Shown: in pieces, positions 55,296 through 64,000 of the stretch | Position numbering within the stretch: position 1 is the stretch's first letter | Layout of the letters: every line of letters begins with the position of its first letter | Source of the DNA: Pollenia angustigena | Lineage: Eukaryota > Arthropoda > Insecta > Diptera > Polleniidae | Reading direction: 5' to 3' | Assembly (NCBI GenBank): GCA_930367215.1 | Contig: OV884058.1 | Location: 201,518,208 to 201,582,207, forward strand | Length of the DNA stretch: 64,000 nt | Translations under genes and position numbers: made by a program | The notes under the pieces: model-generated | Told to the model about the DNA's origin: nothing | What the model saw: only the letters and a program-made list of their open reading frames with translations | Databases searched by the model: none

Positions 55296-55898
55296 AGCCA
55301 TATTCCGTAATTCGCTAAAGCTAAATCTCTATCGCTAAAAATCTATAAAGTTGACTTAGCGATTTTTGTCTACGAATGCAAAGCCGTAACGTGCATTGCT
55401 AAATTTAGAAATGCCATAAAAATTTAATTCGCCGCAATTTTGGCTTTTAATGTCATCGCTAAAATTTATAAATTTTGTATTCTCTAAGGCATTTTAGCGC
55501 TCGATATTTAGCTTTAGCTAAAGGCTAGATTACACTATTATACTTTGTATTAATACATGTCAAAAACTCAAGTAATATGACAAAGTGTGATAGTGTAAAT
55601 GCAATGTGTCACGAAAATGACAAGTGTTATGAAAAAAGTTTGACATCCCATACGACTTCCTCGTTTTTTTGAAAAATTTCTAAACAATAATACTTTTTAT
55701 TGGATCAGGGTTGCATTTTATTTCATGTGTAAGTGTTTATACTTTGTGTGATGGTGTCAACACAAACTGTCATGTTGAATTAGATTTTTTGACAGTCGCA
55801 ACAAAACTCATACGATTTCTATCTCACAAAGTATTATGGAATACGTAATACTTGTGAGATAGTGTAAACTAGCTTTAAGCGAATTACAGAATACGGCT
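55296..55898. mobile_element. MITE with AGCCRTATTC termini, containing another MITE
   Basis: Left AGCCATATTCCGTAATTCGC, right (reversed) AGCCGTATTCTGTAATTCGC, each then (T)TAAAGC. TAA precedes the left end; the right flank shows no TAA, so the duplication is incomplete. Confidence 0.6.
55522..55875. mobile_element. Nested MITE family U, copy 1 (TAA duplication)
   Basis: Left AGGCTAGATTACACTATTAT and right (reversed) AAGCTAGTTTACACTATCTC; TAA on each side. The 'TACACTAT' core and ATACTTTGT / ACAAAGTAT words match the larger 56299-57108 element. Confidence 0.65.
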
Positions 55899-56030
55899 GC
55901 TGGTCTTGCACAAACGCTGTGCATATATTTGTAAGCGAAATATGTTTGTTCTATCAATCACACACGGTGGCAAAATTATCTGGAATAAAAATTATACGTC
56001 TTTTTCGTAGTCATAAGACGTTTCTTGCCT

Positions 56031-57296
56031 AATACCCTGTTCAGATATACCTTTTTTATTGAGTCAATATTCGGTTAATTGACATAATTATCTTTCTGTT
56101 CACATATACACAATTTAGCTAATTCAATTTATATTACTACTACATACAACATTCAACGTTAACAAAAATGTACATGTATAAGAAAATGTAAACAACTTTT
56201 GCCATCTTTAAGGAATAAACATCTGGTTTTTGCGCAGACCAAATGGATGGGCTTTTTTTTGTAATTTCAATTGCCAAATGTCAAAACACTGTTAATAAAG
56301 GCTGTTTTACACTATCACACAAGTCTTAAGACTTTTGGTCTTACAAAATAAAATGATTTTTGGTCTGATTGTCAAAAAATCAAAGAGAAATTTTTTTTCA
56401 TTACATTTTGCTTCTACACTATCACATTTCAAATTAAAAGTAAAATCTTTGTGATTTATGAGATCCACTTTAGATTACAAAATAAAGACGAAAAAACATT
56501 TTATTAAGCATTGGAACATTGTTAGCTGGCGTATTATGCACTAACTTGCACATTTAAACTTGCACCTTGGTCCTCAGATATATTTTTACTTTATTTTTAA
56601 TATTTCTTTAATATTTAATAATTTTTATTTTGATGTGGCCGGCAAATTATTCAACAGCTGTTTTTTTATTTTCTTCTAGGGTGGAAAAGTTGATACAATC
56701 ATATTTTTTTATTTTTTTTTCCGTCTGTGTACCGTATTTAACGATTTTTTACAACAATAATTTGTGATTTATTTAAATTTTAAAAGAATTCACTTGAAAT
56801 TTTATATTTTTTTTTATCGTTTTGCAATTTTTTATTAGAAAAAATAATAGTGAATATTTGTGCACAAAATTTTAATTTTCCATCCCTGATTTTCTTCTTG
56901 TGCTTTTGTAAAAACACAATTCTGATAAAATGAAAAATCTAATCGTTTAGAAAAATTTCAAAAAATAGAGAGAACCATACGACTGCCAAATTTCTTTACG
57001 TATTTTTTGACATTTCATTACAAAATGTTTTTACACTATTATACATTATGAATTATTTGTAAGTTTTTGACATGTCTTAACACAAAGTATTATAGTCTAA
57101 AATGGCCTTAAGTAAGTTGTGTTTTGCTTTATAAACACACTTGTTACAGTGTCGTATTTTAATTTTACTCAATATTTATAACAATTTCGTTTTAATTGAG
57201 CAATAACTAAATTGCAATTTTATATGGATAATTGAGCTCAATAATGGCATTTATTGCGTAAAACTCAATTAAGGTGCATATCTGAACACGGTATTA
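56031..57296. mobile_element. Outer inverted-terminal element with TGTTCAGATAT ends
   Basis: Left AATACCCTGTTCAGATATAC, right (reversed) AATACCGTGTTCAGATATGC, both then a CTTTTTTATTGAGT / CCTTAATTGAGTT block. Subterminal CAATTTAGC/TCAATTAAG words. It contains the MITE 56299-57108. Confidence 0.6.
56299..57108. mobile_element. MITE family U, copy 2 (TAA duplication)
   Basis: Left AGGCTGTTTTACACTATCAC, right (reversed) AGGCCATTTTAGACTATAAT; both followed by a GTCTTAAGAC or GTGTTAAGAC block. TAA at 56296-56298 and 57109-57111. Confidence 0.7.
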
Positions 57297-57952
57297 TTAC
57301 GGTATACAAAATAATATCGCTATCGAACAATTGACAAACGTTTCTCTGATAGAACACTCGAGAGCAGCTTGAGGCAGCAAATTTTATAGCGAATCTGAAG
57401 CCATATCGATAACGAACAACTTTACACTACATTTACTATTACAACATTGTTAAAAAAAAGTTCTAACTATTCGATTTTAAAATCGCTAAACACTCGTTTT
57501 TAATAGTTTGAAAACGAAGCTTTTGCAACTACTCTCTTAATTTTGTATTTTTGCTTTTATTGGAAAAATCGTTATAATGCGTTTGCTTCTTTTATGTGAG
57601 AGGCCTTTTTGCTTTCAATGATCCCAGCGGCGAACTTTGCATACCACATCACATCTCTTCAATGAAGTTGTCTATCACTTCGTGTTCAATGAATTCTAGC
57701 TTACAAAGTGTATGACGGAAGTGAATGGAATTTACAAAAATGAATTTCGTTCATCTTTTACTTCTACGTGCCCACGAAGTAATCGAGATTGTGTATAGGC
57801 TGTCTACTGCCTGCTTACAATGTGTGTGAAGCAGAACTGAGTTTTGTTTAATTGAATGAACACTTCACTATCCCGCTTACTTTGTGTCCACAAACGCGGC
57901 AATGCATTCGAAAAAGTGTACTAGGTTGTAATTCATTACTAGTTGTAATTCA

Positions 57953-58168
57953 GAGAAAAAAGCATGTTCTCTTCCCCTCTCACCAATAAACTCAGTAAGT
58001 GATAGACACGAGTAAGATGGTGTGCATTCCTATCTTACTCGTGTCTATCACATCATCGCTTCTTTAATCGACAAATTCGCCCCTGGGATGTTTGTTGCCA
58101 AATAAATGAAATTAAATAAGTCTGAGTTTATTGGTGAGAGGGGAAGAGAACATGCTTTTTTCTCTTCT
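57953..58168. repeat. Inverted-repeat element with perfect 44-bp arms and an inner hairpin
   Basis: AGAGAAAAAAGCATGTTCTC onward at 57953-57996 is the exact complement of 58125-58168 (reads CTGAGTTTATTGGTGAGAGG ... TTTTTTCTCT). Between them, GTGATAGACACGAGTAAGAT is inverted perfectly (ATCTTACTCGTGTCTATCAC), making a second 20-bp hairpin. Confidence 0.8.
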
Positions 58169-58239
58169 CTCTCACTTACAAAATCAGACTTTCTAAAATA
58201 AAACTTTCATAGTGTGATCCCAGACTAAGGGAATTAAGT

Positions 58240-59550
58240 GAAAATAACGTTTTTCAACTTGCTTACTTAAAATTTAGTTCGCCACATCTTCGTAAAAACT
58301 GCGTTATTACGAACGTTCACTTTTGATTAAATTTTCGAACATTTAGCGAACCTTTAAGCTTCGCTAATTCTTCGCAGAGGTAAATGTTTAGTTTTTTCGA
58401 GTCTCAGGTTAAAATGGTTTTTGATTTTTGTTTAAATAGCATATTTTGGTTTTGTGCTGCTTGTGCGGGGTTAAAGCCGGTTGAACACAAAAAAAAACAC
58501 TTCCTTCACCTGGCTTGCCAACAAACTGCCATTTTATGCAACATAATTAGTCTCGTGTGTGCACGCATATTTTAGATCAAAAGAAACCAAAAATTTATTA
58601 ATTACCAGTGTTTGAACACTGTTGAATAGTAAAAAAAAAGCAATAAAAACTGAAACTATTCAAAAGCTGTTCAAACGATTTTCAAAACCGGCAACAACAG
58701 ACTTGTTTATATCAAAATCAATCAATGTTCGGACTGTTTTTGATTTTAAGGCTTTTATTTTAATTTAAGTTTTAGCAATTTAACAACCTATTTAACATTG
58801 ATTAAAAGGTTAAATACAAAAAAAAACCGTAAATAATTGAGTTCCGTTAAAAAAATATTTTAAAAAATGCCAAAACAGTTTTTAAAACTCTATTTATGTA
58901 TATTTTAATTAAAACCGACTAAAGCCATATAAACATTATTGATTAAATAAGTAAATAATGGGGCTTAGAAATTTAATTACTTAATTATCATAATTACATA
59001 TCATAATTATCATAAGAGCTTCCGACAAATTCACACATGAATGGCATGGATGCCAAAAAATAATAAAACATAAATGCATTTTTTTTTTTTAATTCATTAA
59101 TCAATTTTAATTTATATTAAAATGTTTATGTGCTTTTGTTTTGATGGGAAATACTTTTTTTAATGGGGAAATACTTTGAAAAATAATTTGCTAGACATTT
59201 GGGATCTTCAACAAAAAAAAAACTGGAATTTGTTTGCAAAATAAAAGTATGCTGTATTCAAATGCAATTTGAACAATTTTATAGTTATGAATATTTATTC
59301 ATGTCATTGGCCGCTTTATTTTTTATTTATTGTAATTTAGAATTTTGATTATGAATTAAAAAATATGTAGATTCTGGACGACCTTAACACTGAACTACAA
59401 AAAAAACATATGTACACACACAAAATTGCAGCTAATTTTGTTTTTCAAAAAAATGTGCTTAATGGATTTGTGCAAAAGGTTTTAGAACAATTAAAAGTGT
59501 CCGACTGAACGCCCTTCTTTAGATCAAACCCGAGCTTTGGTAGATTTTTA
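58240..59550. other. AT-rich spacer
   Basis: A 63-codon plus-strand frame at 58384-58575 with aromatic and Cys residues has no recognised motif. No element ends seen. Confidence 0.35.
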
Positions 59551-59859
59551 ATGAATAGAAAAACTTTTAACTTATTTAATAAAAACAAAATTGACAAATT
59601 AATGGTATTCAAAAGTATGGATGAGTTCCAGAACGTCAGTTGCAAAGCCACTCGCTTTTTTAAATGCATGCTACAATGCAAACGTGTAGAATTGTACAAT
59701 GTTATCAGCAGGGAAACCAGAAATGTGCTCTTAAAAACGCGTTTTGTATGCATAAAATATGCAGTAAAAACTGGAAAATATGCCCTGAAAATTGTTAAAA
59801 ATATATGCCCCAAAAATTCAAAAATTGCTAATTTAAAAACAAAATATTCAATAATTTAA
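59551..59859 (+). CDS. Unrecognised 102-codon ORF, doubtful
   Basis: Encodes a Lys/Asn/Cys-rich peptide (SCKATRFFKCMLQCKRVELY in its middle), with no signal peptide, domain or family I know. It ends just before a family C repeat. The antisense frame of 122 codons (59445-59813) is equally open, which argues that openness is due to composition. Listed only so it is not overlooked. Confidence 0.12.
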   Translation: MNRKTFNLFNKNKIDKLMVFKSMDEFQNVSCKATRFFKCMLQCKRVELYNVISRETRNVLLKTRFVCIKYAVKTGKYALKIVKNICPKNSKIANLKTKYSII

Positions 59860-59878
59860 TAACAGTTCCATTAAATAG

Positions 59879-60345
59879 CAAGTAAGAAAGTATAGTCGGT
59901 CAAGCCCGACCATATGATACCCTACACCACAGTATTAAAAAACACATTATGCTTATATGTCCATATAAATATGGATTTTCCTATTAAAATCGGTTTGAAA
60001 GTTTGTGAGAGGCAGAAATTGCCCCCTACCTCCCCTTGTGGTCCTATTTTTGAAAAACTGTATAGCTTATGTGTATATATAGATATGGATCTATCTATGT
60101 TTTAAATTTCATTAAAATCGATTTGAGAGGCAGATATTGCCCCTATCTCCCCTCGTGGTCCTATTTTTAGAAAATGCATCCCTTTTGTGTCCATAAAAAT
60201 ATGGTTCTATCTATGTTTTAAATTTCATTAAAATCGGTTTGATAGTTTCTGAGAGGAAGAAATGTCCCTCTATCTTTCAGCCTATGTCCCAAATTTTATC
60301 AAATTATCTCAAAAATTGCGACCTGTACTTTGCGCACAAGGTTAC
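59879..60345 (+). repeat. DINE-like family C, with degenerate tandem units
   Basis: Begins AAGTAAGAAAGTATAGTCGG with the hairpin GTCGGTCAAGCCCGAC and 'ATGATACCCTACACCAC', then three related blocks of about 120 bp each with 'CCCTACCTCCCCTTGTGGTC', 'CTATTTTTGAAAA' and 'TTCATTAAAATCGGTTTGA'. The end at about 24316 in reverse is the same family. Confidence 0.6.
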
Positions 60346-60353
60346 ATGGACAG

Positions 60354-61046
60354 TAGACTGGTCGCAATTTTTTTTTTTTTAATTTAATTGTTTGCGCTGC
60401 TTAAAATATGAGGTTTGGTGTAAGAAATCATGAGCTAATTTTTCAGCTCAATCCGACGGTGCCTAGCCGTGCCGGGTGGGGCCCAAAGTTCCCCATATTA
60501 TAAAAAAAAACATATTTTCTATCAGATCTTTAAAGTTATACTAGTTGAAAAGCCGAAAATCAAAAATATGGCTTCATAACGATCTTCCACAGTGATAGTA
60601 CTTCAAGTGTGCCAAATTCCAGCTTCCTATGTCATCAGATGGCTTCAGAAAGTTGCGGAAAGAATAGGACATACATGCAAACATACATGCAAACATCTAT
60701 ACATATATATTGTATAGATAGATTAACATATGTTTGCGCAACTCAAAAACGCTTTACCTTATTGAAAAACTAATTAAACCGAAATTCCGCAATAAAATTT
60801 ACTTTAAGAAAGGTAAAACGTTTTTCTTATATGCGCAGTCGTTTTAGAAACATAATTTTTTTTTCTGGAAAATAAAATAATTTTTTTATTAAAATTTCGG
60901 AATTTTTGTTTTTCAAAATTCATAAAATGCTTCTAATTTTATGCAGACATATAAAAAACAACATTGCAAGCAAAACAAGCTATAAATGATTAAAATCTGT
61001 TAACAACTTTTGATTTTATGTATTCACAAAAGACGAAAAATTTTAG
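60354..61046 (+). repeat. Dispersed repeat E, copy 2
   Basis: Nearly identical to 39577-40470 from TAGACTGGTCGCAATTTTTT through 'CCGTGCCGGGTGGGGCCCAA' to 'TGTATTCACAAAAGACGAAA', but lacks the mirrored right half of copy 1. Confidence 0.75.
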
Positions 61047-61057
61047 TTTCAAAAGAT

Positions 61058-61350
61058 TTTGTTATTCGTGCTTAATTCCCAGTTTTTATTCTTGACAAAA
61101 ACACTTGAAATTTATTGTTGATGGGATAAGCTATTCCCATGCGCATTTCACTGGTTGCTTAGGCCAGATCATCAGAAAACTTCATCCATAAAGATTTGAG
61201 AAAAATTAAAGATATTAAACCAAATAAAACTGTTAAACGTATAGGAATTATAGCAACAGTTCTACTTGTAACAATATCAAAGTTTAAACAAAAAACATCA
61301 ACAATAAACAGTGAGTTTATCTCATCTGACATTCCCAACTACGAGATACA
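61058..61350 (+). repeat. Dispersed repeat D, copy 3
   Basis: More than 90% identical by eye to 10752-11035. Runs directly on from repeat E. Confidence 0.75.
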
Positions 61351-61387
61351 AAAACAATATAATACATATCGTTATTCTTTTGAAAAA

Positions 61388-61470
61388 TAAGTGGACAGGT
61401 GTGTGGTACTTTTTTGAAATTCGGCTCTTTTAGGGTGAAAACGGGTAAAACCTGAATTTTGGTACGTTTT
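61388..61470 (+). repeat. Dispersed repeat G, copy 2
   Basis: AATAAGTGGACAGGTGTGTG then GTACTTTTTTGAAAT and 'AAACGGGTAAAACCTGAATTTTGG', as at 19272. Confidence 0.5.
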
Positions 61471-62453
61471 TGTCAGCCCATCTATGTTTTGATCCAATTA
61501 ACCTAGAAATAAAGTTTATACCACATTCGAAACTTATCAAAAAAATACGAATACAAGTTTGGTACTTTTTCTTAATTCGAACGTTTAAGGGGTTAAAATC
61601 GTAACTATTTTTGGTACTTTTTACAAAACATTTTGCAATTTTTGATACTATAATGGGGGGAAAAAATAGTACCAAAATTAAAAATACGGGAAATTTAATA
61701 TCTTTCTTCAGCTTTTTGGTTCTTCAACTGGTATTTTTTAATTATCGTTAATATTTGACCTCAAAACATAAAATTCAACATTCAATGTCCTGAATGAATG
61801 CTTTATTTCTCAGAAACCACAAAAAATTTCGCGAAACAGATTTTGGATTCAAAAAGGGGGTATGTATTGAAAATATATATACCCCATACCTAACTAAATT
61901 TTTTTTTTAAATGGTCGGTAGGTCAAACCAATTCTGAGCTGACGAGATGGCAAATTCGAAGCAACACTTTGGGTATACGGATACATAGATATTTAAAACA
62001 GAAAAATCATCTGTTAACCAAAATTTCAAAATTTTTTTAATAAAATTTAACATGTATCAAAAGATGCCTCAAAAAGGAAAAAAATACACTATCAACTTTA
62101 AAAATGCTGCAAAAAGGCTTAAGCTATTTTTGCGGTAAGGGCTCGATATGTGACCAGTGATGCCAGAAATGCAGATTTATCTGCATTTTGCAGCTTTTTT
62201 AACCTAAAACTGCAAAAATGCAGATTTGAAGAATTTTGGTTTAAAAATGCAGATTTTTTAGCTCGGTGGAAACTTCTCTACATTGTCACTTATGTTTGAA
62301 CTGTTTCCACTTCTTGCATTGATAAACGAAATATATCAACCATTCATGGAAGAACCGTTTGGAAATAGCTTCATTAGTAGGAATTTTATTCACAACAAAT
62401 TACTTAAAAATTAAAAGTTCGCATTGTCTTGATACATTAACTTCGCCGGACTT
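61471..62453. other. AT-rich spacer with short direct words
   Basis: 'TTTGGTACTTTTT' recurs (61457-61620). At 62155-62255 a hAT-like start, CAGTGATGCCAGAAATGCAG, is followed by repeated TGCAGATTT/TGCAG words; no right end found. 'TAAGGGCTCGATATG' at 62137 also occurs at 33818. Confidence 0.35.
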
Positions 62454-62704
62454 ACTCCCGTGTGGAGAAACTTTTCGATTGAAATGTGAGAACTGAAACA
62501 AATACCATAAATTGAAACAAACATGTTTTTCTCACTAAACTGTTACTGTAACATTTTTGGTGTGTAATAGCTGTAACGTAAGGAAATTACTCGCCAAAAA
62601 TGTTACAGTAACAGTTTAGTGAGCAAAACATGTTTGTTTAAATTTATGGTATTTTTTTTCATTTCTCACATTTCAATCGAAAAGTCTCTCAACGCGGGAG
62701 TTAC
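62454..62704. mobile_element. Palindromic foldback element, intact copy
   Basis: Arms of about 110 bp: TTACTCCCGTGTGGAGAAAC ... 'AACTGTTACTGTAACATTTT' and its inverse ending 'CTCTCAACGCGGGAGTTAC', with a loop of about 30 bp (GGTGTGTAATAGCTGTAACG). It gives the pre-insertion arrangement for the copy at 2.8 kb that the LINE split. Confidence 0.8.
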
Positions 62705-63172
62705 AGAACATGGTCACAAAATACCAATTTTGCCAAAAACGGAGAAAATTTCGATCCGAATCGAAACGCAGAATAGGGGTGAATATTTAATTTTTATTCA
62801 TTGAAAGTACCTTATTGAGCTCCCTAATAAAAGCGGCAAGCGTTGTTTTTATGTCAAACCTTCTCATTTTCCTAAAGTTTGTACGAAACAAACTTTGAGA
62901 ACGCGAATTCAACATGGTGACTTTAAAGTATGCACAAATGTGTGAAACACAGTTTCTGTAAAGAAAACGTTTTGCAAAACTTATGTCACATATCTGTGAC
63001 TTATTTTTATTGTTCCTAAGTTTAGACAAAAAACTGAAAAAAAATGCTGAGTGGAAAACGTGATATTCGCGTTTCTAAAAATAAAAGGCTCAGTCAAAAA
63101 TATTCCGATTTCTTAATCAAAAATATTTTCTGTTCTGGATTTTCTAAATATAGCGCTATAGCATTCATTATG
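62705..63172. other. Spacer, no recognised gene
   Basis: Two short opposing frames (62787-63029, minus; 63044-63238, plus) carry no recognisable motif. Confidence 0.35.
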
Positions 63173-63396
63173 CTTAAGCTACGGTCAAACTTATTAAATA
63201 TTTTACCAAATAAGCGTAACCCCTTCTTTTGTCCATAGTTAGTGAGATTTAACATGGTCTTAATGTCACAAAATAAACAAATTATAATTAGTATTGTGGT
63301 TATTTTGTTGAACTATTTATGGTTTTTAATCCAAATTTTTAATATTTTTATTTAGGCTTAAGTTCATGAAATTTAATTTTTCATTAAATTATTTTT

Positions 63397-63586
63397 ATGA
63401 AGAAAGGAATTTTACAACATGAAAATTAATTAAAATTGTTATTGATAATCTTTCATTCTTGACGTGGCTGGGGCTCGAACCCCGGCCGGCAGGTTACCAT
63501 GACATGTTTCGATTGCAACCACTCAATCTCCTCAGATGGATTTGCCGTCTTACACTCGTAGCCATCGATAAAATTCCTTTCTTCAT
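63397..63586. mobile_element. 190-bp inverted-terminal element carrying a tRNA-like core
   Basis: Perfect 18-bp inverted ends ATGAAGAAAGGAATTTTA (63397-63414 and 63569-63586). The core is much more GC-rich and holds the tRNA-like segment at 63461-63549. Confidence 0.65.
63461..63549 (-). repeat. tRNA-like segment (SINE head or captured tRNA relic)
   Basis: Minus strand has GATTGAGTGGTTGCAATCGA (A-box/D-arm-like, Ser/Leu flavour) and GCCGGGGTTCGAGCCCCAGC (good B box/T arm, GGGG paired to CCCC). The presumed acceptor ends GACG/CGTC pair for only four bases and no clear anticodon stem is found, so it is not called as a tRNA gene. Confidence 0.5.
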
Positions 63587-63742
63587 ATAATCAAATTATA
63601 CTACAAGCCATAGCAAAAAAACTTTTTTTTGTAAGATGTGGTATTATAATCAAAATAAATATTTGAATTGAATGAAATTATTTTTTAGTTTGCTTGTTGG
63701 TCCCGTTTTTTCCTCAAATATTTGACAAGTGTGACCGTAGCT

Positions 63743-64000
63743 ATAGAAATTAAATAACACAATTTAGCACTTTTTTCATATTTTTAAAATACCCAAGCTT
63801 TTTTGTGTTTTCAAAAATATGGTTGCATGTGATAAAAACCTGCAACTATATTATAGTTAAATCAGTACACCATAACGAAACCACATTATAATATTTACTA
63901 CAAAAATTTTGTACAAATGTTTTCAAGCATAATGTTAATGTTGATAAAAAAAAAAACCTGTCAAACAATTAATCCCGTGGTAAGCAAATTAATGACGTTA
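63743..64000. other. AT-rich end of window
   Basis: Nothing recognised. Confidence 0.4.

Larger units (their letters stand above)
63177..63742. mobile_element. MITE with AGCTACGGTCA termini, containing a tRNA-like element
   Basis: Left AGCTACGGTCAAACTTATTA, right (reversed) AGCTACGGTCACACTTGTCA, both then AAATATTT. Flanks are TTA (left) and ATA (right). A smaller inverted element is nested at 63397-63586. Confidence 0.65.

Noticed and set aside
59445..59813. 122-codon minus-strand ORF with hydrophobic stretches
   Set aside because: It overlaps an equally long plus-strand frame; no motif. Open by composition.
63461..63549. Functional tRNA gene
   Set aside because: Good T arm and B box, but acceptor and anticodon stems do not pair properly.

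Overview
The window reads as a piece of an AT-rich dipteran nuclear genome, most likely a calyptrate (blow-fly, flesh-fly or house-fly type) chromosome. Evidence: two insect cuticle (Rebers-Riddiford) genes with introns and TATA/poly(A) signals, fly-type dispersed repeats with the '...GGTATACTAAGTTTGTCATTCCG' type of start, LINE, hAT, pogo/Tigger and Sola-like relics, and no sign of prokaryotic gene organisation. Host genes occupy only about 3 kb of exon; almost everything else is transposon-derived.

Host genes: (1) an uninterrupted minus-strand gene at 17239-18282 encodes a secreted cuticle protein with two RR-like chitin-binding segments; a TATA box and poly(A) signal fit it. (2) A second minus-strand cuticle gene is seen as a 182-bp internal exon (41321-41502) and a 1283-bp terminal exon (36075-37357) joined across a 3963-bp intron. 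It also has two RR segments, the first split by the intron. Its first exon(s), with signal peptide, lie upstream (higher coordinates) and were not found. Both genes point the same way and probably act in building the exoskeleton.

Repeat layout: 1-1.45 kb, 7.5-10.1 kb and 12.2-15.7 kb are copies of one DINE/Helentron-like family (A) with variable numbers of a 153-bp tandem unit. 2.96-4.33 kb is a 5'-truncated LINE with RNase H, ending in CCTAA repeats and inserted in the loop of a palindromic element. 12.2-15.7 kb is a four-level nest (family A > TA-target element > pogo > AAGGCCTT-rich element). 22.2-28.6 kb is a hAT element with an exact 8-bp duplication and a decayed ZMYM1/DUF4371-type transposase; it contains a Harbinger-like MITE, itself split by a Transib-like element (RSS-like CACAGTG ends, 5-bp duplication) and by a small hAT. 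30.05-34.05 kb is a second hAT (exactly 4000 bp, perfect 8-bp duplication) carrying a nearly intact DDE-like transposase gene of another superfamily. The 4-kb intron of cuticle gene 2 (37.4-41.3 kb) is filled by a foldback element with an inverted array of GC-rich 82-bp units. 42.7-47.9 kb is an old hAT stuffed with MITEs. 47.9-64 kb is a patchwork of short inverted-repeat elements, many with a TTA/TAA duplication.

No rRNA, CRISPR, plasmid or phage feature is present. I see no new multi-gene system; the main interest is the reconstructable transposon stratigraphy, several MITE families with shared architecture, the Transib-like element, tRNA-like heads inside repeats and the odd 82-bp GC-rich array. 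Family names above the level of target duplication and visible motifs are inferences, since no database search was possible.
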